Made by a program: the position numbers and the translations under genes. 64,000 nt of DNA from Oceanospirillum sp964342385 (GTDB taxonomy: Bacteria > Pseudomonadota > Gammaproteobacteria > Pseudomonadales > Halomonadaceae), in the NCBI GenBank assembly GCA_964342385.1, contig CAYFGP010000008.1, positions 1 to 64,000 on the forward strand, read 5' to 3'. Each line of letters begins with the position of its first letter. Position 1 is the stretch's first letter. Positions 36,353 through 44,798 of this stretch are shown here, piece after piece. The notes beneath the pieces are model-generated. The model worked only from the letters and a program-made list of their open reading frames with translations, was not told the origin of the DNA and searched no databases.

Positions 36353-36784
36353 ATGGCAAACAAAGCTCTGATTGAACATCTAGGTCTCACCACAGAGCAG
36401 AAAGCCTTGGCAATGCTGGCCTGTGTGGCTCAGGAAACTAAAGTAGCTCTTGAGCGCCTGATCAGCGATTTTGGTTTATCCCTTCTGCAACTGAATATTC
36501 TACATGCCCTGGACTATGCCGAGCAGGGGACTCTAACCGTTAATCAGCTAAAAGCTGTCATGCTGGATGAAACCCCCAATGTTTCCCGTACCCTGAACAA
36601 ACTGGTGGATATGGGCATGGTGGAGAAAAAACGTAGCAGTGAAGATCAACGTGTTGTCTATGTCAGCATCACCGATAAGGGGAGTCAAATCCATAGAGAT
36701 GCGGACCAAGCGATGCAAAACTATCAATCTCCTCTCAATGCGGAGGAGTCCGAACAGCTCTATCAATTACTGAAGAAATTCTAA
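36353..36784 (+). CDS. MarR-family transcriptional regulator
   Basis: A 143-residue winged-helix regulator with DNA-binding segment LTVNQLKAVMLDETPNVSRTLNKLVDMGMVEKKRSSEDQRVVYVSITDKG (~residues 61-110). It is divergent from the agmatine deiminase gene (183-bp gap) and lies 264 bp ahead of the GST gene, so either may be its target. No clear palindrome was found in the divergent gap, and the ligand is unknown. Confidence 0.85.
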   Translation: MANKALIEHLGLTTEQKALAMLACVAQETKVALERLISDFGLSLLQLNILHALDYAEQGTLTVNQLKAVMLDETPNVSRTLNKLVDMGMVEKKRSSEDQRVVYVSITDKGSQIHRDADQAMQNYQSPLNAEESEQLYQLLKKF

Positions 36785-37048
36785 TCTTTCAATGACTAAA
36801 GAGATTCCCCCCCTGTTCTCTACTTTCCGCACTCTCTACTCTCTGCTTTGAACGCACACTTATAGTTCTGTCCCAATCGACCTCAGACTGAGAACATACG
36901 CCGTTTCCCATTGCCATCTCTAATTACGACCTCTATTTCACTGTCTTTATTTACTGATCAGCTGCCTATTTTTCTCTCTGTAGCACGCTTTACCCAATTA
37001 AATATCATGATATATATTTACACGATACTTAATTACAGGAAGCAACTC

Positions 37049-37720
37049 ATGATTACGGTACATCATCTAGAAAACTCTCAGTCCATTCGTATTCTCTGGC
37101 TACTGGAAGAGCTGGGTGCTAAATATCATATTCAGCACTACAAGCGCACCGGCCCCCAAGACCTGGCACCAGAAGCCTATAAAAAGCTCCATACCATAGG
37201 TACATCACCCACAATCAGTGATGGTGATCTGGTGCTGCCAGAAACCGGGGCTATTATGGAATACATTCTTGATCAATATCCTGACAGCCCCTTACGACCT
37301 GCCCCAGGTTCGCTGCAGCGCACCCGCTACCTGTACTGGATGCATGCTACTCAAGCCAGCTTTATGCCCTTGTTACTGGAAGCTCTAATCTTTAAGCGTA
37401 TGATTTCCAAGGTGCCTTTTATCATTCAACCTATTCTCAAAGCTGTGGTTAATAAGGTTCGAGACAGCTATCTATGGGTGCGTTACCGTCGTCATATGCA
37501 GTTTATGGAGCAAGAGCTGTCTCGCTCCATCTGGTTATCCGGTGACGAGTTAACAGCTGCCGATATCGTGATGGGTTACTGCCTGGAAGTGGCCGAGGTA
37601 AGAACAGGCATAGGACAGGATTACCCCAATATTCAGGCTTTCCTGCAGAGAATGCGGGCACGTCCGGCGTATCAAGCGGCATTAAAAAAGAATGGCGAGT
37701 TTAAACCTCTAGCCCAATAG
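37049..37720 (+). CDS. glutathione S-transferase family protein
   Basis: ATG 37049 is chosen, eight bases after AGGA; the frame opens far upstream at 36911 in non-coding sequence. The 223-residue product has an N-terminal thioredoxin-fold domain (MITVHHLENSQSIRILWLLEELGAKYHIQHY, with Ser residues at the position usual for glutathione contact, and the cis-Pro/ETGAIMEYILDQYPDSPL segment at ~60-80) and a helical C-terminal domain ending GEFKPLAQ. It resembles bacterial GSTs that conjugate glutathione to electrophiles. Substrate unknown. Confidence 0.85.
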   Translation: MITVHHLENSQSIRILWLLEELGAKYHIQHYKRTGPQDLAPEAYKKLHTIGTSPTISDGDLVLPETGAIMEYILDQYPDSPLRPAPGSLQRTRYLYWMHATQASFMPLLLEALIFKRMISKVPFIIQPILKAVVNKVRDSYLWVRYRRHMQFMEQELSRSIWLSGDELTAADIVMGYCLEVAEVRTGIGQDYPNIQAFLQRMRARPAYQAALKKNGEFKPLAQ

Positions 37721-38213
37721 GTCAAATAAACGACGCTATATTACGCCCCATTACCATTAGCATTGTGTATCTGGGGCTCCTGACATCCCCAGCTTGCGTA
37801 ATCTGTAAAATATTACACGCTTTAGCATCTTTTCCTGTAATCAGGTGCCAACAGCCGAAGAAAAAACAATAACAAAGCCTTATTTTTCAATATGTTAAAG
37901 AATAAAACCATACCCCCATCTCAATGTAATCACCTGTAATACCTCGACTTTATCTCCCTTGCTATCTTGTTTCCGGCTCGAAAGAAAATACCTGAAACCT
38001 GAAATAAAAAGTGGGGATTGAGCATTTACTCAACAATCAATGCCCACCACTGAATGTCGTCAGAAGCTGAGTTTTGTCTCTTTATCTTATAAATGATAGC
38101 GCGATAAACCATTTCCAGATAACAGCAAGGCCTCTGCGACTGTGCCTTATTTAGCCTGTTGCCCTAGCCCGGTAACGATTCTAAAAAAACATTGGAATAA
38201 TAAGGATATACCT
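37721..38213. other. 493-bp gap upstream of the ferritin-like gene
   Basis: No supported gene. The frame of the next gene extends back to about 38142 but without a ribosome site. No strong terminator after the GST gene or clear operator palindrome was seen; it probably holds the promoter of the 38.2-44.6 kb cluster. Confidence 0.45.
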
Positions 38214-40508
38214 GTGATTAACCTGACCCAATCAGCGCAGTGTCTGCATAACCTGCCTAGCGAAAATAAACGTGATCCTAAATATAAAAAGGCAGATATT
38301 GCTGCAGTTCACGCCTTAACTCAGGCTGCAGTTCACGTTGAGCTGTTTACCATTCCTCTGTACATGACCTCAATGTATTCCATTCAAGGCATGCATCAGA
38401 TTAATGAAGGCAATGATTTCTACGAAGGTCGTCTATGGCCTGGTCCAGCAACCTCAGTATTACCTGAAGACCGTGAGCAAAACCGCTATCTGTCTCCTGA
38501 ATTTGACCAACCTGCAGTACTGCCAGGCCAGGTTGATACAGATAACTTCTTTAACAAGAAAAGTTTCAATAGCATCTTCAGTGTTTTTATTCAGGAAATG
38601 CTGCACCTGCAACTGGCCGCTAACATCTGTACGGCACTGAATAAAAATGCCGACGGCAAGAGCAATACCTTTGATCCGACCTTTACTGGCGCACCACTGC
38701 AAGCCAAAGAAATTGAAGGTGGTTTCGAAAACGCTTGGGTTTGCTATGGACCTGACAAAACGCAGATTCCTCATATTGTTGATCTGACGGACCTGAAACA
38801 CGAAAAGATCTTTGGCGATGATTGCCTGGCTCTGGATGAGATCAAAGTAAAACTGGGGGCTCTGGATACCAACTCCATCTCCCTGTTTATGGCCATTGAG
38901 GCCGATCACCAAGTGGTCAAAGACCATATGAAGCCGGAAGCGCTACCTAAATACTTCCCTAAAGCGCCTTTCTCCGAAGAGCTATGGAACGCTGATAGCA
39001 CAGAACTTGATCTGCCAATGTTCGGTACGATCGCTCATATGTACAGCTGTTTGGCCATCTATCTAAACCTGGAATACAGCGACGGCTCCACTCTGTTCAG
39101 TGCGGTGTTTAACAGTGAATCTGCTCAGCAGGATCTGTTTAACTTCTCTAACCGCAAAGGCGGTAAAGGTAAAGCAGGTCACCCTTGCGCCGAATTCTCT
39201 GCTATGGGTGATTTGACCGTAACGGCTGCCGACCCGACTAATGCCAAAAAGCAGATCTTCAATATGATTAGCGGCATTATCGATCAGGGTGAAGGTGGTC
39301 CTCTGGAAGTTGAACCAACGGACGTAGAAGATAAAGATCAGATGCTACTGGGTGCAGCCCCTGCCGCCACAGCCAGTGATCGCAATGAAGTGAACGTACG
39401 TTACCAGCCGGATCGTTTTGCACTGGAAGCTGATTACCCGTCTTATGACGACACAGGTAAGCGCTGCCCACACTCTGCAGATGCTCAGGCTCGTTCTATC
39501 GGTGGTGAACTGGATCACTTTGCCCGCTTTAAAGAAGTGGCAATGTATGTTGCGCAAGGCAAGATCACAACCTGGGAACAGTGGCATGCTAATCCTGAGA
39601 ACAAATGGACTCCGGAGCTGCTGGTCACTAATCGGGAGTACCTAGATAAAGCCTCGAAATACAATATTGCTAAGCCTGAAGATGTGGCCACCGCTCTGAA
39701 TAACCTGAAATACAAGAAGTTTGGTGATCAGGATGCCACAGCCAGTGCAGAGTTTTCTGAAGATAACTTTAAACTGTTTAGCCATGTTGCAGCAGGTTCC
39801 ATCGCGGGGATCACCTCAGTACTGGATACCTTCTGGAACTACAAAAACTTTATTGAAAGCCCTATCGACTTCCCTTATCCATCGATGTCCGGTTCAGGTG
39901 ACCGTATCTCCATCTGCTGGGCAATCTTTGGTAAGGCCCCTGACTTAGCCCTGGGCGCCTTCCCACGTAAATCCGGCATCATTCCTGATGGCGCTCAAGC
40001 ACCGGTTAACCACGCCTGTCAGGGCTTGGGTTTCTTACCTGATGGCCATCAGGATATGGATCAGATGTGCGGCACCAAAGGTGTTTTCCATACCTGTAAA
40101 GGCTCAAACCAGTGTGCAGGCGAAGGGGGCTGTGGCTTTGTACATGACGCCACTATCGGCGGCGGTGGCTGTGGCGGTTCCAGCAGCGGCCCTAGCACAG
40201 GCCTGTTCAGTGCGCCAGGTGGTAATAAGTGCGGTTCTTTAGGTGGCTGTGCTGTACCCATGTCTGACTCTCAGCTGCTGCCTGAAAGTGGCAAGATGCA
40301 ATTATTCCAGCTCAATAACCACGGAGATAAAGGTTTCCCTCCTATAAAAGATCACATGGAATATGAGAAAGGCGACGGTGTTTATGACACCGCTTGGCGT
40401 GCTTATCAGAGTGTCTTGCAAGGCAAAGTTCTGGAGAAAGGCGACAAGGATCTACCTGAAGCACCTAAACCTAGCGATCTGCGTCTGGCATTCCCGCCAT
40501 CCACCTAA
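38214..40508 (+). CDS. VioB/RebD-type ferritin-like protein with cysteine-rich tail
   Basis: GTG 38214 is preferred, with AAGGAT seven bases before; a longer frame to 38142 lacks a site. The 764-residue product has a ferritin-like four-helix domain in its N-terminal ~300 residues: QAAVHVELFTIPLYMTSMYS, FIQEMLHLQLAANICTAL and a later AIEADHQ supply the Glu/His ligands expected for a metal centre. This domain occurs in iminophenylpyruvate-dimer synthases (VioB, RebD). The tail is unusual: eight Cys at 602, 619, 628, 634, 640, 653, 673 and 679 in Gly-rich sequence, with HTCKGSNQCAGEGGCG at its core. Genes for DUF692 and DUF2063 proteins follow, so the tail may be modified by them. Function unproven. 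Confidence 0.75.
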   Translation: MINLTQSAQCLHNLPSENKRDPKYKKADIAAVHALTQAAVHVELFTIPLYMTSMYSIQGMHQINEGNDFYEGRLWPGPATSVLPEDREQNRYLSPEFDQPAVLPGQVDTDNFFNKKSFNSIFSVFIQEMLHLQLAANICTALNKNADGKSNTFDPTFTGAPLQAKEIEGGFENAWVCYGPDKTQIPHIVDLTDLKHEKIFGDDCLALDEIKVKLGALDTNSISLFMAIEADHQVVKDHMKPEALPKYFPKAPFSEELWNADSTELDLPMFGTIAHMYSCLAIYLNLEYSDGSTLFSAVFNSESAQQDLFNFSNRKGGKGKAGHPCAEFSAMGDLTVTAADPTNAKKQIFNMISGIIDQGEGGPLEVEPTDVEDKDQMLLGAAPAATASDRNEVNVRYQPDRFALEADYPSYDDTGKRCPHSADAQARSIGGELDHFARFKEVAMYVAQGKITTWEQWHANPENKWTPELLVTNREYLDKASKYNIAKPEDVATALNNLKYKKFGDQDATASAEFSEDNFKLFSHVAAGSIAGITSVLDTFWNYKNFIESPIDFPYPSMSGSGDRISICWAIFGKAPDLALGAFPRKSGIIPDGAQAPVNHACQGLGFLPDGHQDMDQMCGTKGVFHTCKGSNQCAGEGGCGFVHDATIGGGGCGGSSSGPSTGLFSAPGGNKCGSLGGCAVPMSDSQLLPESGKMQLFQLNNHGDKGFPPIKDHMEYEKGDGVYDTAWRAYQSVLQGKVLEKGDKDLPEAPKPSDLRLAFPPST

Positions 40509-40584
40509 GGCAGGCTTGATGTTTATTTGTGCAGCGCCCTTTAGCTCTGCACAACAGACATAAAGGCTTAAAAGGTGATGACCC

Positions 40585-40610
40585 ACAGGCACTGATCGGT
40601 CAGTGCCTGT
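40585..40610 (+). terminator. intercistronic hairpin (attenuator or processing site)
   Basis: ACAGGCACTGA (40585-40595) pairs perfectly with TCAGTGCCTGT (40600-40610) around a UCGG tetraloop. No T run follows, so full termination is unlikely. It lies between the ferritin-like gene and the DUF692 gene and could lower expression of the downstream genes. Confidence 0.55.
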
Positions 40611-40653
40611 TCTGGTTTAGCACAGGTTTACACTTAACCCCACAGGATCTGTT

Positions 40654-41757
40654 ATGGCCTCGCATACAAATAACAGCGCTCCTAACCACAGCGCCTCGAG
40701 TAGCAATAGCTCTCACAACAGCAACCCTAGCAAGAACGCTGCTGATACTGCTTCAGCCTCACACCTGGCAGATCAGCTGCCAAAACTGGGGTTTGGTGTT
40801 GGTTTGCGCAGCTGCCACTTTGAATGGTTGCTAAAAAATGATCTTAATCCCGCGGCTCTAAACCCTGTTGAACGCCCGGTGGATTGGTTTGAGATCATCA
40901 GCGAAAACTTTATGGATAATCACGGTTTTGCTCACTATATGCTGGATCGTGTGCGGGAACGCTATCCTATCGTGATGCATGGCGTATCACTGTCCATCGG
41001 CTCCAGCGATCCACTGAACTGGGATTATCTGACCAAACTCAATGCTCTGATTGAAGGTATTCAACCGGCCTGGGTATCGGATCATATCTGCTGGACCGGT
41101 ATCTCAGGCGTCAATACTCATGATCTGCTGCCACTGCCCTATACTGAAGAATCCCTGCGTCATGTAGCACAACGGGTGAACGAAGTGCAGGACTTTCTGC
41201 AACGCCCATTGGTCTTGGAAAACCCCAGCAGCTACCTGCAATTTCAGCAATCTGAATTAACCGAACCCGAGTTTATTAATGCCCTGTGTGCAGAAACTGG
41301 TTGCGGCCTGCTGCTGGACGTGAACAACGTCTTTGTCTCCAGCTTTAATCACGGTTTTGATGCGGAAGAGTATATTCGAGCCCTGCCTCATAAACAGATT
41401 GTGCAGATGCATCTGGCAGGTCCAACACACTGCGGCAGCCATATTATCGATACCCATGATGCGGAAGTACCGAGACAAGTGTGGCAGCTGTATCAAATGG
41501 CGCAACAATTGGCACCAGAGTGCTCCACCCTGCTGGAATGGGATGCCAATATCCCGGAATTCCCACAGTTGGTCAGTGAACTTAATAAAGCCCGTCAAGC
41601 CCTGACCGGAGAGCTGCCAGGCACCGATCTGCACTATCAACCAGCACAGCAGAATAGAGATCCCGTAGTTTCCACCCCCGTTCATCATAATCTACAGGCC
41701 CACAATAACCTACAGGCCCACAACCTTGACGAGCACCACTATGCAGAAGCTGAATGA
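40654..41757 (+). CDS. DUF692 multinuclear non-heme iron oxidative enzyme (MNIO, MbnB/BufB-like)
   Basis: A 367-residue TIM-barrel protein of DUF692, whose studied members (MbnB, BufB, TglH) use two or three irons to modify cysteines of peptide substrates. Candidate ligands are in place: His109 (VMHGVSLS), Asp143-His144 (VSDHICW), Glu189 (LVLENPSS), Asp222-Asn225 (LLDVNNVF), His253 (QMHLAG), Asp266/His268 (DTHD) and Glu295 (LLEWD). The first ~35 residues are a Ser/Asn/Ala-rich tail not seen in the family. AGGAT precedes ATG 40654. Its end overlaps the DUF2063 gene by 17 bp, implying coupled translation. Confidence 0.9.
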   Translation: MASHTNNSAPNHSASSSNSSHNSNPSKNAADTASASHLADQLPKLGFGVGLRSCHFEWLLKNDLNPAALNPVERPVDWFEIISENFMDNHGFAHYMLDRVRERYPIVMHGVSLSIGSSDPLNWDYLTKLNALIEGIQPAWVSDHICWTGISGVNTHDLLPLPYTEESLRHVAQRVNEVQDFLQRPLVLENPSSYLQFQQSELTEPEFINALCAETGCGLLLDVNNVFVSSFNHGFDAEEYIRALPHKQIVQMHLAGPTHCGSHIIDTHDAEVPRQVWQLYQMAQQLAPECSTLLEWDANIPEFPQLVSELNKARQALTGELPGTDLHYQPAQQNRDPVVSTPVHHNLQAHNNLQAHNLDEHHYAEAE

Positions 41758-42607
41758 ACTCCAACACTGGTTCGGTCATGCCGTTATCCGTCGTGAGTTG
41801 GACTATGACACCCTGCTGGAAACTATTGTAGATAACGAGCAACTCAGCGCTGAACACCGCTTAGGTGTCTATGCCGAAGGATATCAACTGCGTCTACTGG
41901 AATGTATGCGTGCGGAATACGCTTGTCTGGATGCCCTACTGAGCCGGGAACTATTTGACCGCTTTGCTCTGAATTACCTGAATGCCCGTCCCTCAACCTC
42001 CTATACCCTGTTTGATCTGGGGGGTGAATTTGCTCTGTTTCTGGCCAATACCCGTCCGCCCGTGCCGGAAGAAGATGAGCAGCAAATAGCTATGAAGATG
42101 CCGGAGCAGCTGGCGCAACTGGAACGTTACCGGGTAATGAGTATTCGAGGAAAAGGCTCAGAACGCAGCGAGATACCACCACTGGATGCCACTATGCTGC
42201 TGTTCCAGCCTAACTATCTGTTCAAACGCACAGATACCAGCTTTGTGATGGAAACCGACTTTGATTTTGCCCCTGTGATTGAAGCAGTTGAAAACGATCA
42301 ACAACCCGATTTCCCCGAGCAAAAAAGCCAACATCTGCTGATCTACCGTCAGGGATATCGCGTCAAACTGATGCCTCTGGAGCCCTGGAAAGCACTGTTC
42401 CTACAAAGCTGCGACGGTCACTATCCCTGGCAGGCACAACAGCATCTGGTTTCCGAACAACTGCAGCTATCAGGCGGTGATCTGCTATCCCAGCTAATGA
42501 CCTGGTTACCGCAGATGGTTTCGATGGGGGTATTGGAGCTGGTTCAGGATAAAGCAGACGACTCTGCGATTAGCGATTACAACATTGATAGCCTTATTAC
42601 GGCATAG
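41741..42607 (+). CDS. DUF2063 partner protein (MbnC/BufC-like)
   Basis: The 288-residue product starts at ATG 41741 inside the end of the DUF692 gene. The N-terminal ~100 residues (ELQHWFGHAVIRRELDYDTLL...HRLGVYAEGYQLRLLECMRAEYACLDALL) match DUF2063, the DNA-binding-like domain found as the partner of MNIO enzymes, where it presents the peptide substrate. The C-terminal part (QHLLIYRQGYRVKLMPLEPWKALFLQ) resembles the second domain of longer members. The overlap with the DUF692 gene strongly suggests a stoichiometric complex. Confidence 0.88.
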   Translation: MQKLNELQHWFGHAVIRRELDYDTLLETIVDNEQLSAEHRLGVYAEGYQLRLLECMRAEYACLDALLSRELFDRFALNYLNARPSTSYTLFDLGGEFALFLANTRPPVPEEDEQQIAMKMPEQLAQLERYRVMSIRGKGSERSEIPPLDATMLLFQPNYLFKRTDTSFVMETDFDFAPVIEAVENDQQPDFPEQKSQHLLIYRQGYRVKLMPLEPWKALFLQSCDGHYPWQAQQHLVSEQLQLSGGDLLSQLMTWLPQMVSMGVLELVQDKADDSAISDYNIDSLITA

Positions 42608-42688
42608 ATTAACCTATCGCGATCGATATAAGTCCCCCTATCACAATGTAAACAAAAGCCAGCCACAGATCAGATAAGCACTAATCAA

Positions 42689-42780
42689 TACACACTTACA
42701 CAAAAGCGCTTCGATATTTTTTGGCCAACGGCTGAAGAGTGAAGCCATTTTCTAAAGAGAAACTTTTGTGTGAGTGCTTA
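42689..42780 (+). repeat. 92-bp dispersed repeat, copy G
   Basis: A full copy from TACACACTTACACAAAAGCG to ACTTTTGTGTGAGTGCTTA, close to the family consensus, with the GGCTGAAGAGTGAAGCC hairpin. It separates the DUF2063 and PSD-like genes. Confidence 0.9.
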
Positions 42781-42849
42781 GTTAATACCTATGTAATACC
42801 CGCAAGACTGCATTGATGCAGACAAAAAATCTTAACATGGAGTAAGACA

Positions 42850-44196
42850 ATGCAAGAGATTCTGAACCTATTACGTGTTGCCAGTGAAAGCCGCCAGGCG
42901 GAACTGTCAGAAGCCGATCAAGAGAAGATCCAGCGTATCTACCAATGGCAACTGGCCACCTTAGAGCACGCAAAAAATACTAGCGTAGAAGATTTTCAGC
43001 CTGCGGTTAAAAGCCTGTATAACTATCTGACCTGTACGGCACAAAGCGACAGCACAGCACGCCGCTTTGCCACCAGTATGATTACCGAGATCCCTGAACA
43101 GTATCGGGCATTTAACTCACTGACAGATTGGTTCAAGTGTATCGATTATGTGATTCAACGTGCGCCGGTATTTGGTGAAGAAACCTTCCCCATGTCGAAA
43201 CTGTTTGTCTTCTATATGTTCAGCCCGTCCGGTAACAGCTTATTTATGCTGCAGGAATTCAATAGCTTATTGACTCAGGTACTGCGCACCTGGTGTACAT
43301 TTTTGGATTCATCAGATTCCAAAAGCGTACTCAACCCTAATCAGGCCGTACCTGCCACTGAAGGCTGGTTATCCCCTGCGGCTCAGGAAGAGCTGTGCCT
43401 GGAACAAAGTCTGAATTTTCAGAACCACAACAACCCGGAAATGCCTTATTGGGGCTTTAGTTCCTATAATGATTTTTTCCATCGTCAACTGGATCTGGAG
43501 CAATACCGCCCATTACCAGAGGATGATTCAGATAAAGTAGTTGTGTCTGCCAACGATGGCACCGTCTATCGTATTAGTCGTGATGTAAAACGCTGCGATG
43601 AATTCTGGAACAAGGGCCAGCCATACTCTCTGCTGGATATGCTGGGAGGTACCAGTAACAACCCAACGCCAACACCAGAAGAGCTGATAGAGCCTTTTAT
43701 CGGCGGCGATGTGATGCAATCCTTCTTATCCGGTGCGGATTACCACCGCTGGCATGCTCCTATCAGCGGTAAAGTTATCCGGGCTCAGGTGATTGAAGGT
43801 ATGACCTTCAGTGAGCTGATAAGTGAAGGCCTGGACCTTTCCGCAGGCACTGACTCCCAAGTTTATCAGGCGATGGTCAACACCCGTGGTTTAGTGATTA
43901 TTGAGAGTGATCAAGGCCATGGCTTAGTTGCTGTAATCCCAATCGGAATCACCGAAATCTCATCGATATCGTTGTCCATTACAGAAGGTCAGAGAGTCGA
44001 AAAAGGCCAGGAACTGGGTTACTTCAGTTACGGAGGTTCGACCTTAGCACTGGTTTTCCAAAAAGATATGGTGGCCTCTTTTACAGCTCAGGAAGCCCCT
44101 GAAGATGCCGAATTCCCAGCCTGCAAATGCACAAATAACTGCTCTGCAGACCAAGGTTGTTTGCGAGTAAGAGGCGAGATTGCGCGTTTGAAATAA
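42850..44196 (+). CDS. phosphatidylserine decarboxylase-like protein with PSDC domain
   Basis: The 448-residue protein has an N-terminal PSDC (PSD-associated) domain (~residues 40-190, ARRFATSMITEIPEQYRAFNSL...FYMFSPSGNSLFMLQEFNS) and a C-terminal PSD-like catalytic part with GADYHRWHAPISGKVIRAQVIEG (~residues 297-319) and the self-cleavage motif YGGSTLAL at Ser397, which generates the pyruvoyl cofactor. This architecture occurs in soluble decarboxylases distinct from membrane PSD, including the fungal tryptophan decarboxylase PsiD, so the substrate may be an amino acid rather than a lipid. A short Cys cluster (CKCTNNCSADQGC) near the C-terminus is unusual. GGAG precedes the ATG. Confidence 0.85.
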   Translation: MQEILNLLRVASESRQAELSEADQEKIQRIYQWQLATLEHAKNTSVEDFQPAVKSLYNYLTCTAQSDSTARRFATSMITEIPEQYRAFNSLTDWFKCIDYVIQRAPVFGEETFPMSKLFVFYMFSPSGNSLFMLQEFNSLLTQVLRTWCTFLDSSDSKSVLNPNQAVPATEGWLSPAAQEELCLEQSLNFQNHNNPEMPYWGFSSYNDFFHRQLDLEQYRPLPEDDSDKVVVSANDGTVYRISRDVKRCDEFWNKGQPYSLLDMLGGTSNNPTPTPEELIEPFIGGDVMQSFLSGADYHRWHAPISGKVIRAQVIEGMTFSELISEGLDLSAGTDSQVYQAMVNTRGLVIIESDQGHGLVAVIPIGITEISSISLSITEGQRVEKGQELGYFSYGGSTLALVFQKDMVASFTAQEAPEDAEFPACKCTNNCSADQGCLRVRGEIARLK

Positions 44197-44211
44197 TAGC
44201 TGAAACGATAT

Positions 44212-44234
44212 CCTATGCTGCGACAAAGCATAGG
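44212..44234 (+). terminator. hairpin after PSD-like gene
   Basis: CCTATGCT (44212-44219) pairs with AGCATAGG (44227-44234). No T run follows, so this is a weak terminator or processing hairpin. Confidence 0.4.
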
Positions 44235-44380
44235 GTAAAACCAGCCACTGGCTCACAACATATCCGTGGGTCAGTGCTTAACGCCTCAATCTGTTCAATA
44301 CCACTGGCACTATCCACAAGACCTGCCCATAATAGCGACCTTCTACAGCTTGATATTGCAACAAAATAAGGACAAATCAG

Positions 44381-44557
44381 ATGGGTGGCGTATCACTAGG
44401 ACAGTTAATTATCCTGATTATCGTCATCACGATTTTCATCCTGCCCAAGCTTATGGAGTCCTTCACAAAGCGCTCCCCAATCAACAAGAAACAAACCCAT
44501 ATCATCTTGATTGCAGTCTTAGCGGTTTATTTCATCTTCTATATCGTTGGGCTTTAG
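44381..44557 (+). CDS. 58-residue two-helix membrane protein
   Basis: A short frame with AAGGA upstream of ATG 44381. The product has two hydrophobic segments, LGQLIILIIVITIFILPKLM (residues ~6-25) and IILIAVLAVYFIFYIVGL (~41-58), joined by a basic loop (ESFTKRSPINKKQTH). It ends directly after the second helix, suggesting an inner-membrane hairpin. No family is recognised. It follows the PSD-like gene by 184 bp and may be the last gene of the cluster. Confidence 0.6.
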   Translation: MGGVSLGQLIILIIVITIFILPKLMESFTKRSPINKKQTHIILIAVLAVYFIFYIVGL

Positions 44558-44622
44558 TGCCTGACATCCTCTATCAGAACAACTCAATTATCGAAATGAC
44601 TCACAAAATAATGTGGTGGGAA

Positions 44623-44798
44623 AGTTTTGATAGCCTCAACGGCTCGGTGGTCTGCAACGTGTGGTTGTTATTCTGATAGTTTGGCATAACAAGGAGTTTT
44701 GATAGCCTCAACGGCTCGGTGGTCTGCAACATTCTGATGGAGTTCATACAGATCAGCTAAAAAGTTTTGATAGCCTCAACGGCTCGGTGGTCTGCAAC
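44623..44798. CRISPR. CRISPR-like array, three identical 36-bp repeats, no cas genes nearby
   Basis: Three exact copies of a 36-bp repeat that begins AGTTTTGATAGCC and ends GGTCTGCAAC lie at 44623-44658, 44695-44730 and 44763-44798, separated by 36-bp and 32-bp unique stretches. Each repeat contains a short AGCC-TCAAC-GGCT inverted repeat, and its ends show GTT...AAC complementarity, as in many CRISPR repeats. No cas gene or tracrRNA-like anti-repeat was seen in the window. The two spacers share ATTCTGAT, which could mean a diverged longer tandem repeat instead. Subtype cannot be assigned. Confidence 0.55.
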
